Below are positions 1 to 7,781 of a stretch of 64,000 nucleotides of DNA, piece after piece. Below the pieces are notes generated by a model. It was not told the origin of the DNA. It did no database searches and saw only the letters and a list, made by a program, of their open reading frames with translations. The DNA comes from Aeromicrobium sp. Leaf350 (GTDB lineage Bacteria > Actinomycetota > Actinomycetes > Propionibacteriales > Nocardioidaceae): positions 124,001 through 188,000 of the forward strand of contig NZ_CAKASL010000001.1 in assembly GCF_916858655.1 (NCBI RefSeq), given 5' to 3'. Position 1 is the first letter of the stretch; each line of letters starts with the position of its first letter. Position numbers and translations under genes: made by a program.

Positions 1-437
1 TCGACGACCTGAGCTCGTCGGCGTTCGACCAGATGGTCTTCGCCGAGCTGCTGACCGACGGTGGTCAGACCGCGGCCGCGGGTCGCGCTGCCCTGCGCAC
101 CGGACGCGACCACCTGCTGGGCGAGCTCGCGGCCCAGACCCCCGAGATCGAGGCGCCCTGCCCACCCGGCGGGCTCAACCTCTGGGTGACGCTGCCGGGC
201 CGCATGTCCACGCGCCTGTGCTCCGCCGCCGAGAAGCGCGGCCTGCTGCTGACGCCTGGCCCGCGGTTCTTCTCCCAGGGCGGCACGGCCGGCGAGCGCC
301 ACCTGCGCCTGCCGTACGTGCACTCCCCCGAGCGGCTCACCGAGGCGGTCTCGCGGCTGCGGCTCGCGCTCGACGACGTGCAGGGCGGCCGCGCCGCCGA
401 CATCACGCGGCAGTCGCCGCTCGACCTGATCGCGTAG
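1..437 (+). CDS. MocR-type PLP-dependent aminotransferase, C-terminal fragment
   Basis: This is the 3' end of a gene that enters the window already open; the reading frame runs from base 3 to a TAG at 435-437. About 144 residues are visible. The text GLNLWVTLPG near the middle and HLRLPY near the end match the small C-terminal domain of class I/II aminotransferases as found in GntR/MocR regulators, where the aminotransferase fold senses PLP or an amino compound rather than making a product. The PLP lysine and any N-terminal helix-turn-helix lie outside the window, so enzyme and regulator cannot be told apart. It points toward the convergent ilvC, with 338 bases between them. Confidence 0.7.
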   Translation, partial: DDLSSSAFDQMVFAELLTDGGQTAAAGRAALRTGRDHLLGELAAQTPEIEAPCPPGGLNLWVTLPGRMSTRLCSAAEKRGLLLTPGPRFFSQGGTAGERHLRLPYVHSPERLTEAVSRLRLALDDVQGGRAADITRQSPLDLIA

Positions 438-581
438 GGGGCGGCGGGCGCCACGATCTGACCGCGGCGGGTGGGTCGGACACGCGGGCCTGGACCACAC
501 GGCGGGGCCGGGACTCGCGATGATGCGTTGAGGCGGCTCGGGGTGCCGAAAGGCATCAACACTGGTCCTTCGCGACGAAGG

Positions 582-621
582 TCGAGGGATAACGGTCGCC
601 AGGGCGACCACAATCCCTCGA
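582..621. other. Nested perfect inverted repeat in the 438-775 intergenic gap
   Basis: Outer arms TCGAGGGAT (582-590) and ATCCCTCGA (613-621) enclose inner arms GGTCGCC (594-600) and GGCGACC (603-609), with symmetric 3-nt internal gaps and a 2-nt centre. There is no U-tract, so it is not an obvious intrinsic terminator. It sits between the convergent aminotransferase and ilvC genes. The rest of this 338-base gap holds the 725-752 stem-loop and no supportable gene. Confidence 0.6.
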
Positions 622-724
622 GCTCCGTCGTCGGCAGCGTGAGGAGGCCACGCTCCCCGCCCGCCGTTGTCCTTGCCGCTTGTCCCGCACCACCTGGATC
701 GGACACGTGCAGATACGCCGCTGT

Positions 725-752
725 GGGCGAGACTCCTCTCGGAATCTCGCCC
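725..752 (-). terminator. Stem-loop downstream of ilvC
   Basis: Arms GGGCGAGA (725-732) and TCTCGCCC (745-752) continue inward as TCC/GGA after one mismatch, with a TCTC loop. It lies 24 bases past the ilvC stop. No U-tract follows on the minus strand, so termination is inferred from position and stem strength. Confidence 0.5.
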
Positions 753-775
753 CCAGCGAAGCAGTCTGGTGACGA

Positions 776-2401
<1,626 letters not shown>

Positions 2402-2437
2402 TCATGACACCTGGACGGTTCACTCGCTGGCGCTCGC

Positions 2438-4231
2438 TCACAGGTCATCGCCTTCCCACTCGGGCGCGAGGTCCCGCGCGATCTTGATGTCGTCGTTGCT
2501 CGTGCCGGCGGCCACCATGGGCCAGACCATCGCGTCGCGCTCGACCACGAAGTCGATCACGACGGGTCGGTCGGTGATGGCCATGGCCTTCTCGATCGTG
2601 GCGTCGAGGTCGTCGAGCGAGTCGCAGCGCAGACCGACGCAGCCGTAGGCGTCCGCGAGCTTCACGAAGTCGGGGATGCGGCGGGCGCCGATGCTCTCCG
2701 GACCCGTGTTCAGGTCGGTGTTGGAGTAGCGGCCCTCGTAGAACAGGGTCTGCCACTGGCGCACCATGCCGAGCGAGGAGTTGTTGATGACCGCGACCTT
2801 CACCGGGATGCCCTCCAGCGCGCAGGTCGCGAGCTCCTGGTTGGTCATCTGGAAGCAGCCGTCACCATCGATGGCCCACACGACGCGCTCGGGCGAGCCC
2901 ACCTGGGCGCCCATCGCGGCCGGGACCGCGTAGCCCATCGTGCCGGCGCCGCCGGAGTTGAGCCACTGGCGCGGACGCTCGAAGTCGACGAAGCTCGCCG
3001 ACCACATCTGGTGCTGGCCGACACCCGCGACGTACACGGCCTCGGGGCCCGCGATGGCGCTGAGGCGCTCGATCACGGTCTGCGGGGCCAGGCCCTCGGC
3101 GGGGGGCTCATAGGCGACCGGGTACTTCGCCTTCAGCGAGAGCATCTGCTGGCGCCAGGCGGTGAAGTCACCCTTCTCGCCGTCCTCGGCCAGGGCGTCG
3201 AGCACGGTCTGGAGGTCGGCGATGACCTCCTGGCAGTCGCCCACGATCGGGACGTCGGCGTGCCGGTTCTTGGAGATCTCGGCCGGGTCGATGTCGGCGT
3301 GGATCACCTTGGCGAGGGGCGCGAACGTGTCGAGGTTGCCCGTGACCCGGTCGTCGAAGCGGGCGCCGAGGTTGATCAGCAGGTCCGACTTCTGCAGCGC
3401 GGCCACGGCAGCGACGCTGCCGTGCATGCCCGGCATCCCCAGGTGCAGCTCGTGGGAGTCGGGGAACGCTCCCAGGGCCATCAGCGTCGTGACGACGGGG
3501 ACCTGGTAGGCCTCGGCCAGACGCAGCAGCTCGGCCGAGGCGTTCGCCTTGATGACGCCGCCGCCCACGTAGAGGACGGGGCGCTTGGACTCGACGATCA
3601 GGCGAGCGGCCTCGCGGACCTGCTTGCCGTGCGGGTGCGTCGTGGGGCGGTAGCCCGGCAGCGCGAGGTCGTTGGGCCACTCGAACGTCGTCATCGCCTG
3701 CAGGGCGTCCTTGGCGATGTCGACCAGGACGGGGCCGGGCCGGCCGGTGCCCGCGATGTGGAAGGCCTCGGCGATGACGCGCGGGATCTGCGCGGGATCG
3801 GTCACGAGGTAGCTGTGCTTGGTGATCGGCATCGTGATGCCGCGGATGTCGGCCTCCTGGAAGCCGTCCGTGCCGATCAGCGCCGACGAGACCTGACCCG
3901 TGATCGCGACGATCGGGACGGAGTCCATGTAGGCGTCGGCGATGGCCGTGACCAGGTTCGTGGCGCCCGGCCCGGAGGTGGCCATGCAGACGCCCACGCG
4001 TCCGGTGGTCATCGCGTAGCCCTGGGCCGCGTGGCCCGCGCCCTGCTCGTGGCGCACCAGGATGTGGCGGATGCTGGAGTCGAAGAGCGGGTCGTACGCC
4101 GGCAGGATGGCGCCGCCGGGGATGCCGAAGATGACCTCGACCTCGGCGTGCTCCAGTGCGCGGACGAGGCTCTGGGCGCCCGTCAGGGTGGTGCTCGCCT
4201 CGATCGACGAGGAAGTCGTCTGGCCCGTCAT
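2438..4231 (-). CDS. ilvB: Acetolactate synthase large (catalytic) subunit
   Basis: Thiamine-diphosphate enzyme condensing two pyruvates, or pyruvate with 2-oxobutyrate, at the first common step of branched-chain amino acid synthesis. The 597-residue length is normal. The catalytic glutamate is E62 in [14 protein letters not shown]. The ThDP/Mg2+ motif is [15 protein letters not shown] followed by [12 protein letters not shown], around residues 455-485. The start is ATG at 4231 behind GAAGGA. It is the first structural gene of the ilvBNC operon and lies 63 bases below an attenuator preceded by a Leu/Val-rich leader peptide. Confidence 0.97.
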   Translation of the reverse strand: MTGQTTSSSIEASTTLTGAQSLVRALEHAEVEVIFGIPGGAILPAYDPLFDSSIRHILVRHEQGAGHAAQGYAMTTGRVGVCMATSGPGATNLVTAIADAYMDSVPIVAITGQVSSALIGTDGFQEADIRGITMPITKHSYLVTDPAQIPRVIAEAFHIAGTGRPGPVLVDIAKDALQAMTTFEWPNDLALPGYRPTTHPHGKQVREAARLIVESKRPVLYVGGGVIKANASAELLRLAEAYQVPVVTTLMALGAFPDSHELHLGMPGMHGSVAAVAALQKSDLLINLGARFDDRVTGNLDTFAPLAKVIHADIDPAEISKNRHADVPIVGDCQEVIADLQTVLDALAEDGEKGDFTAWRQQMLSLKAKYPVAYEPPAEGLAPQTVIERLSAIAGPEAVYVAGVGQHQMWSASFVDFERPRQWLNSGGAGTMGYAVPAAMGAQVGSPERVVWAIDGDGCFQMTNQELATCALEGIPVKVAVINNSSLGMVRQWQTLFYEGRYSNTDLNTGPESIGARRIPDFVKLADAYGCVGLRCDSLDDLDATIEKAMAITDRPVVIDFVVERDAMVWPMVAAGTSNDDIKIARDLAPEWEGDDL

Positions 4232-4294
4232 GCTGTGTCCTTCGGTGGTGCTGGGAGTGTGGTGTCGGCTCGTCGTCTTCGTATGGCCCGTGAC

Positions 4295-4359
4295 ATAAAA
4301 AAGGCCCTCGGCCCGAAGGCAGACGAGGGAGACGTGAGCCCGGGGTGGGCGGTCACGTC
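4295..4359 (-). promoter_or_regulatory. ilvBNC transcription attenuator
   Basis: Read on the minus strand, a hairpin with arms GACGTGA..GCCC and GGGC..TCACGTC (4331-4359) starts inside the leader-peptide stop codon. Next comes a terminator: arms GCCTTCG and CGAGGGC with a 3-nt loop (4304-4320), directly followed by CCTTTTTT (to about 4296). An alternative, longer pairing CCCTCG/CGAGGG overlaps both. Competing hairpins plus a Leu/Val-rich leader just upstream are the layout of classical amino-acid attenuation: stalling on the leader should free ilvB transcription. The pairing is from inspection, not folding software. The remaining bases up to 4547 show no gene; a promoter probably lies near 4420-4450 but no convincing -35/-10 pair stands out. 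Confidence 0.8.
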
Positions 4360-4387
4360 ATACGGATACGAGAAGGAGCGCGTGCAC
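4358..4387 (-). CDS. ilv operon leader peptide (9 residues)
   Basis: A nine-codon frame reads M-H-A-L-L-L-V-S-V-stop (GTG CAC GCG CTC CTT CTC GTA TCC GTA TGA on the minus strand), with a purine-rich GGGGGA about 13 bases upstream of the GTG. Five of nine residues are Leu or Val, and CTT and GTA are codons rarely used in so GC-rich a genome, which would sharpen ribosome stalling. It ends exactly where the attenuator's first stem begins. No other product is implied; its job is to sense charged Leu/Val tRNA. Confidence 0.75.
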   Translation of the reverse strand: MHALLLVSV

Positions 4388-4547
4388 GCGACCAGTGTGT
4401 CCCCCTGCTCCTACGTGGTCAAGTTGCGAGACAACGGGTACCACGATGTGGACGAGGCCTCCGGCGATCTCCCCCGCGGCGGCCCTGCTCGGTCCTACGA
4501 TGGGCCGGTCCGCCACCCAGGCCGACCCGAACGATCCGGGAGCCCGC

Positions 4548-4856
4548 ATGACCTCGCCCCTCCTCCGCACGGCCGGTCTGGCCGTCGCGGGTCTCGCCCT
4601 GTTGTCGGCCTGCTCCGGCGGACGCCCCGCCGTCGCCGACCTCGAGACCGGGCTGACCTCGAACGCGTCGATCTTCCCGGTCGCGGAGCAGCAGGCCGAG
4701 TGCGCCGCCGAGCTGCTGCTCGACTCCGACCTCTCCGACGAGGTCCTGACCGTCGTCGCCGAGGCCGACCAGGAGGCGGAGGCGGACCTCTCGGCCGAGG
4801 ACCGCTCGATGCTCGCCACGCTGCAGGTCCAGGTCCTCCAGACCTGCACGGGCTGA
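4548..4856 (+). CDS. Small lipoprotein A of the 4.5-7.2 kb paralogous cluster
   Basis: A 102-residue product with a lipoprotein signal peptide: hydrophobic core AGLAVAGLALL then lipobox LSAC, so the mature protein should be anchored to the outer face of the membrane. After SGGRPAVADLE it has the domain shared by its neighbours: a cysteine, then LDSDLSDEVLTVV, then an acidic stretch and a second cysteine close to the end (LQTCTG). The last third is more divergent than in the paralogues. ATG at 4548 is preceded by GGGAG and starts the signal peptide. I do not recognise a named family. The next gene begins 12 bases after its stop, so the two are probably co-transcribed. Confidence 0.85.
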   Translation: MTSPLLRTAGLAVAGLALLSACSGGRPAVADLETGLTSNASIFPVAEQQAECAAELLLDSDLSDEVLTVVAEADQEAEADLSAEDRSMLATLQVQVLQTCTG

Positions 4857-4868
4857 GGGGGATACGCC

Positions 4869-5720
4869 GTGCACCCTCGCACTGCGCTCACGATCGTCAC
4901 GGTCCTCCTCTTCCTGACCGCCTGTGGGTCCGACCGCCCGACCCCGGACGACGTCGCGGAGGCTGCCCTCCCCACGCTCGCGGCCCTGGACGGGACCGAG
5001 GCGCGAGACGCCGCCGACTGCCTGGCCCAGGTCGTGGACCGTTCCGAGCTGTCGGACGCTGCCGTCCTGCTCGTCGTCGAGGAGCTCCGGAACGCGGGCG
5101 AGACCGGACCCGATGCCGCCCAGGTCATGGTCGAGACGGACCTCGGCGCCGAGGCGGCCGACGAGGAGGCCTTGTCCGACGTCGCTGACGACCTCGACGC
5201 CTGCCTCCCGTTGTCGGCCGGCCGGCCCTCGCGGGAGGACCTCGCGGAACAGCTCGTGGCACAGGCGTCCGAATCGATGCCGATCGACGCCGTCGTCGGG
5301 GCCTGCATCGCCGAAATCATGTATGCCTCGGACCTCTCGGACGACGCCCTTCGCGGACTTACCGGCGGCGAGGCCGGGCTGGCGACGTTCGGCGACGACC
5401 TCCGCGGCGACGATCGTCCGGCCTGGGAGGCCGTCACGGGCGACGTGCTCGAGTGCGTGCCCGGCCCCGCGGGCGTCGACCGGCCGTCGATCGACGAGAT
5501 CGCGAGATCCGTTGCCGAGGCCGCCGGACCCGACCTCTTGACCGAGAGCCAGGCGTACTGCTTCGCCCAGGTCGTCCACGCGTCCGGCATCTCCGACGAC
5601 ACCCTCCAGCGCATCGCCGACGGCAGCGTTGCCGTGGACGGTTCGTCAGGGGTGCCGGAGGCCGACGCCCTCCAGTTCGAGTCGCTCGAGGACGAGCTGG
5701 CCGCCTGCCTGACGGCGTGA
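4869..5720 (+). CDS. Lipoprotein B with three tandem copies of the cluster domain
   Basis: A 283-residue lipoprotein (signal core IVTVLLFLTAC; lipobox LTAC) that is a natural concatenation of the domain its neighbours carry once. Unit boundaries are marked by RPTPDDVAEA (about residue 20), RPSREDLAEQ (about 120) and RPSIDEIARS (about 200). Each unit holds a cysteine, a [A/D]S-x-[LI]SDDAL-like helix and a final acidic stretch ending near a second cysteine (DACLP, LECVP, AACLT). The first unit is the most divergent. GTG at 4869 follows GAGGGGGA. It is probably expressed with the gene just upstream. Function is unknown; the paired cysteines suggest one disulfide per domain. Confidence 0.85.
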   Translation: MHPRTALTIVTVLLFLTACGSDRPTPDDVAEAALPTLAALDGTEARDAADCLAQVVDRSELSDAAVLLVVEELRNAGETGPDAAQVMVETDLGAEAADEEALSDVADDLDACLPLSAGRPSREDLAEQLVAQASESMPIDAVVGACIAEIMYASDLSDDALRGLTGGEAGLATFGDDLRGDDRPAWEAVTGDVLECVPGPAGVDRPSIDEIARSVAEAAGPDLLTESQAYCFAQVVHASGISDDTLQRIADGSVAVDGSSGVPEADALQFESLEDELAACLTA

Positions 5721-5804
5721 ACATGCCGCTCATCGGCCTCCCCGCCGCGTGGGGTGGAGCCGACGGCGTGCCCGAGGGGCACCCCGAGGTCTGAGAGACA
5801 TCTC

Positions 5805-5824
5805 CCGGGCCGCGCACGGCCCGG
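5805..5824. terminator. Stem-loop after the three-domain lipoprotein gene
   Basis: Perfect 8-bp arms CCGGGCCG (5805-5812) and CGGCCCGG (5817-5824) around a CGCA loop, 85 bases past the stop. No U-tract. The same GGCCCGG-type core recurs in the stem-loops after the next paralogues, suggesting a shared terminator type. The rest of 5721-5940 holds the promoter region of the next gene. Confidence 0.45.
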
Positions 5825-5940
5825 TCCACGAGGTGGCACGTCGACGGATGGGGACCCCTCCCTATCGCGGAGCCGCACGGACTCCGCTTGAATGTGTGCG
5901 ACGCGGCAGATGGTCGCGACCAGATACCCGGGAGTTCTGC

Positions 5941-6246
5941 ATGAAGAAGCTCATGGCCGTTGCCGCCATCTCGCTCATCGCCTTCACGTCCGCGTGTGGC
6001 GCCGGTCGCCCCTCGGTGGACGACCTCAGCTCCGCCATCCAGGAGCAGGGCGACTCGCTCGGCATCACCGAGGAGGCCGCCGACTGCATCGCCGAGAAGG
6101 TCGAGGCCTCGGACATCTCCGACGACACCCTCAACAAGATCGTCGACGGCGACGTCGACGTGACCGGTGTGGCCTCCGTCCCGCAGGACGACGCCGACGC
6201 CCTCGACGCGATCACCGAGGACCTCGCCACCTGCATCTCGGAGTGA
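5941..6246 (+). CDS. Small lipoprotein C of the paralogous cluster
   Basis: A 101-residue lipoprotein (MKKLMAVAAISLIAFTSAC, lipobox TSAC). The mature part starts GAGRPSVDDLSSAI and contains the clearest copy of the family pattern: ADCIAEKVEASDISDD, then LNKIVDGDVDVTG, then a D/E-rich helix ending ATCISE. Two cysteines remain in the mature domain, about 55 residues apart. ATG at 5941 sits eight bases after GGGAG. A TTGAATG box at 5888-5894, 47 bases upstream, is matched at nearly the same distance in front of lipoprotein E. It is strongly similar to lipoprotein E, so a recent duplication is likely. Function unknown. Confidence 0.88.
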   Translation: MKKLMAVAAISLIAFTSACGAGRPSVDDLSSAIQEQGDSLGITEEAADCIAEKVEASDISDDTLNKIVDGDVDVTGVASVPQDDADALDAITEDLATCISE

Positions 6247-6252
6247 TCGCGC

Positions 6253-6282
6253 GGGTCCTCCCGGGTACGCCCGGGAGGACCC
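6253..6282. terminator. 13-bp perfect stem-loop after lipoprotein C
   Basis: Arms GGGTCCTCCCGGG (6253-6265) and CCCGGGAGGACCC (6270-6282) enclose TACG, six bases after the stop codon. The stem is very strong, but no U-tract follows. It separates this gene from the next paralogue. Confidence 0.65.
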
Positions 6283-6361
6283 CACGGCAGATGTCCAAGT
6301 ATTGGATTACACATCCGGACGCGAGAGGGAATCGCGTCGAAATTCTGCGGGGATTCGTCAG

Positions 6362-6676
6362 ATGAACAAGGTCACGACGGCCACAGCCGTGTCGCTCATC
6401 GCCCTCGCCTCGGCGTGCGGTGGCAGCGATCGGCCGACCTCGGCCGACCTGGCCAAGCAGTTCGAGTCACAGTCCGTCAACGCAGCTCCGATCGAGCAAG
6501 GCCCTGCCAGCTGCATGGCCGACGTAGTCCATTCCTCTGACATGTCCGACGGCACGGTGAACAGAGTCGCCGAGGGCGATATCAAGCTCACAGGACCTAC
6601 GGTTCGCCTACCTGAGGACGACGTCGCCGCTTGGGAGGCCATCACCGACGATGTCGCCGCTTGTCTCGGCGGCTGA
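6362..6676 (+). CDS. Small lipoprotein D of the paralogous cluster
   Basis: A 104-residue lipoprotein (MNKVTTATAVSLIALASAC, lipobox ASAC). The mature domain keeps RPTSADLAKQF, a cysteine in ASCMADVVHSSDMSDG, TVNRVAEGD and the terminal WEAITDDVAACLGG. It is more divergent than the C/E pair, with a longer insertion before the last helix and SDG instead of SDD. ATG at 6362 follows GGGGATTC weakly; the signal peptide fixes the start. The upstream 115 bases hold the terminator of the previous gene and an AT-richer patch (about 6299-6315) that may carry its promoter. Confidence 0.85.
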   Translation: MNKVTTATAVSLIALASACGGSDRPTSADLAKQFESQSVNAAPIEQGPASCMADVVHSSDMSDGTVNRVAEGDIKLTGPTVRLPEDDVAAWEAITDDVAACLGG

Positions 6677-6693
6677 ACACGGCAAGACAAGAA

Positions 6694-6717
6694 CGGCCCG
6701 GAGGTCTTCTCCCGGGC
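6694..6717. terminator. Stem-loop after lipoprotein D
   Basis: Arms GGCCCGG (6694-6700) and CCGGGCC (6711-6717) with a 10-nt loop, 17 bases past the stop. The remaining bases to 6945 contain no supportable gene; they hold the promoter and leader of the next lipoprotein. Confidence 0.5.
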
Positions 6718-6889
6718 CATTCGGCGTCTCCGCACCCGGGTCCGCACACCTGGCCCACAGAATTGCTACAGGCAAAGGATCATGACAACTGATTTCTGCA
6801 ACGACAGAACGGCCCAACAGGGCCTCTCTTTGGACGTTCGCGGTCTCCGCGCCCCGACCCCTGCTGACAGCCCCCACACAGGCAGACGA

Positions 6890-6925
6890 TTGAATGGTGC
6901 AGAAAGGCGCGGCAGGGGCCGCGCC
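6890..6925 (+). promoter_or_regulatory. TTGAATG box and leader hairpin before lipoprotein E
   Basis: TTGAATG at 6890-6896 lies 50 bases before the ATG and matches the box at 5888-5894 before lipoprotein C; both are followed by TG-rich sequence and a CGGCAG. A perfect hairpin GGCGCGGC-AGGG-GCCGCGCC (6906-6925) follows, ending 10 bases before the CCGGGAG ribosome-binding stretch. The box could be a shared -10 or activator site. This is inference from two examples. Confidence 0.4.
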
Positions 6926-6945
6926 TCAACACCGGGAGTCCTCAC

Positions 6946-7248
6946 ATGAAGAAGCTCATGACGGTCGCGGCCGTCTCGCTCATCGTCATTACCTCCGCCT
7001 GTGGTGCAGGCCGGCCGTCGGTCGACGACATCAGCGCCTCGATCTCCGACGCTGCCGGCGACGCCGCCACCGACGAGCAGGCTGACTGCTTGGCCGACCT
7101 GCTCCACGGGTCGGACATCTCCGATGACACGCTCAACAAGATCGTCGACGGCGACATCGATGTCACCGGCGTCGCCGCCCTCCCCGAGGACGACGCGAAG
7201 GAGTTCGAGTCCCTCGGCGAGGACTTCGCCGCCTGCCTCGGCGCCTGA
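6946..7248 (+). CDS. Small lipoprotein E of the paralogous cluster
   Basis: A 100-residue lipoprotein (MKKLMTVAAVSLIVITSAC, lipobox TSAC). The mature domain is GAGRPSVDDISASI, then ADCLADLLHGSDISDDTL, NKIVDGDIDVTGVAALPEDDA and a final AACLGA. It is the closest relative of lipoprotein C: the signal peptides and the NKIVDGD-x-DVTG segment are nearly identical. ATG at 6946 follows GGGAG. As in the other copies, two cysteines flank the helical core. It is the last copy in the row and is followed by a strong stem-loop. Function unknown. Confidence 0.88.
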   Translation: MKKLMTVAAVSLIVITSACGAGRPSVDDISASISDAAGDAATDEQADCLADLLHGSDISDDTLNKIVDGDIDVTGVAALPEDDAKEFESLGEDFAACLGA

Positions 7249-7262
7249 ACTCACAACTTCAC

Positions 7263-7301
7263 CACGAACGGCCCGGGAGAGGTTCTCTCGGGCCGTTCGT
7301 G
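7263..7301. terminator. 13-bp stem-loop after lipoprotein E
   Basis: Outer arms CACGAACGGCCCG (7263-7275) and CGGGCCGTTCGTG (7289-7301) are perfectly complementary and the inner AGAG/CTCT can extend the stem. It starts 15 bases after the stop. Between here and 7525 I see no gene; the sequence is noticeably less GC-rich than the surroundings. Confidence 0.65.
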
Positions 7302-7525
7302 CGCGATTGATTGATCGTAGATCTCGATGTCATGGGCGAGTACCACGCCCAATCTCGTCGATACCTGCATCACCCGTCATGGTTGCCCTGGTCGACGAAT
7401 TTCGGACCAGGCTCGCACCCTCGCGCAGCGTCGATGAGCAGATTGATCGGCGCTCCTGGGTCCTTGCGGAGTCGTGCACTGTCGTCGAGTCTTGCGTCTC
7501 CACTCCTCAACAGTTGGGCACTCCC

Positions 7526-7738
7526 ATGATTCGATTCCGCGCTCTCCCCATCGCCGCTGTCGCAGCCGTCTCGTTGATAGCCGCCACTCCCGGAACGGCG
7601 AGTGCCCTCACGTACAACCTGTCCTACTTCCAGTGCCGCGTGTTTCAGGCGACCTATGCGAAGGACTACAACGTGAGATCGTCGTGCATCCTTGGTTCAA
7701 ACGGAAAGTACGCGATCGTGCTCTGGAACGCTCCGTAG
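7526..7738 (+). CDS. Small secreted protein, unknown function
   Basis: A 70-residue product with an N-terminal Sec signal: basic MIRFR, hydrophobic PIAAVAAVSLIAA, and a likely cleavage after ASA (TPGTASA-LTYN). The mature part of about 43 residues is rich in Tyr, has two cysteines (FQCRVF and RSSCIL) that could form a disulfide, and ends KYAIVLWNAP. No lipobox, so it should be released or wall-associated, unlike its neighbours. The coding region and the 270 bases before it are less GC-rich and use rarer codons (ATT, TCG/TTG, CAA), consistent with recent acquisition. I do not recognise the family. Confidence 0.6.
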   Translation: MIRFRALPIAAVAAVSLIAATPGTASALTYNLSYFQCRVFQATYAKDYNVRSSCILGSNGKYAIVLWNAP

Positions 7739-7781
7739 ATCTCGCTAGTTGCTCACGGTCACGATCACGGCGACGCGACCG

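Noticed and set aside
438..775. tRNA or other RNA gene in the gap before ilvC
   Set aside because: The structured segments do not form a cloverleaf and lack a T-loop consensus; only the inverted repeats listed can be supported.
5805..7301. CRISPR-like array suggested by recurring GGCCCGG stem-loops between the lipoprotein genes
   Set aside because: Spacing is irregular, the arms differ and each lies after a coding gene; they are terminator-like hairpins.
7311..7529. Short plus-strand frame before the 70-residue secreted protein gene
   Set aside because: No ribosome-binding site, no signal or motif, and no similarity to the neighbours.
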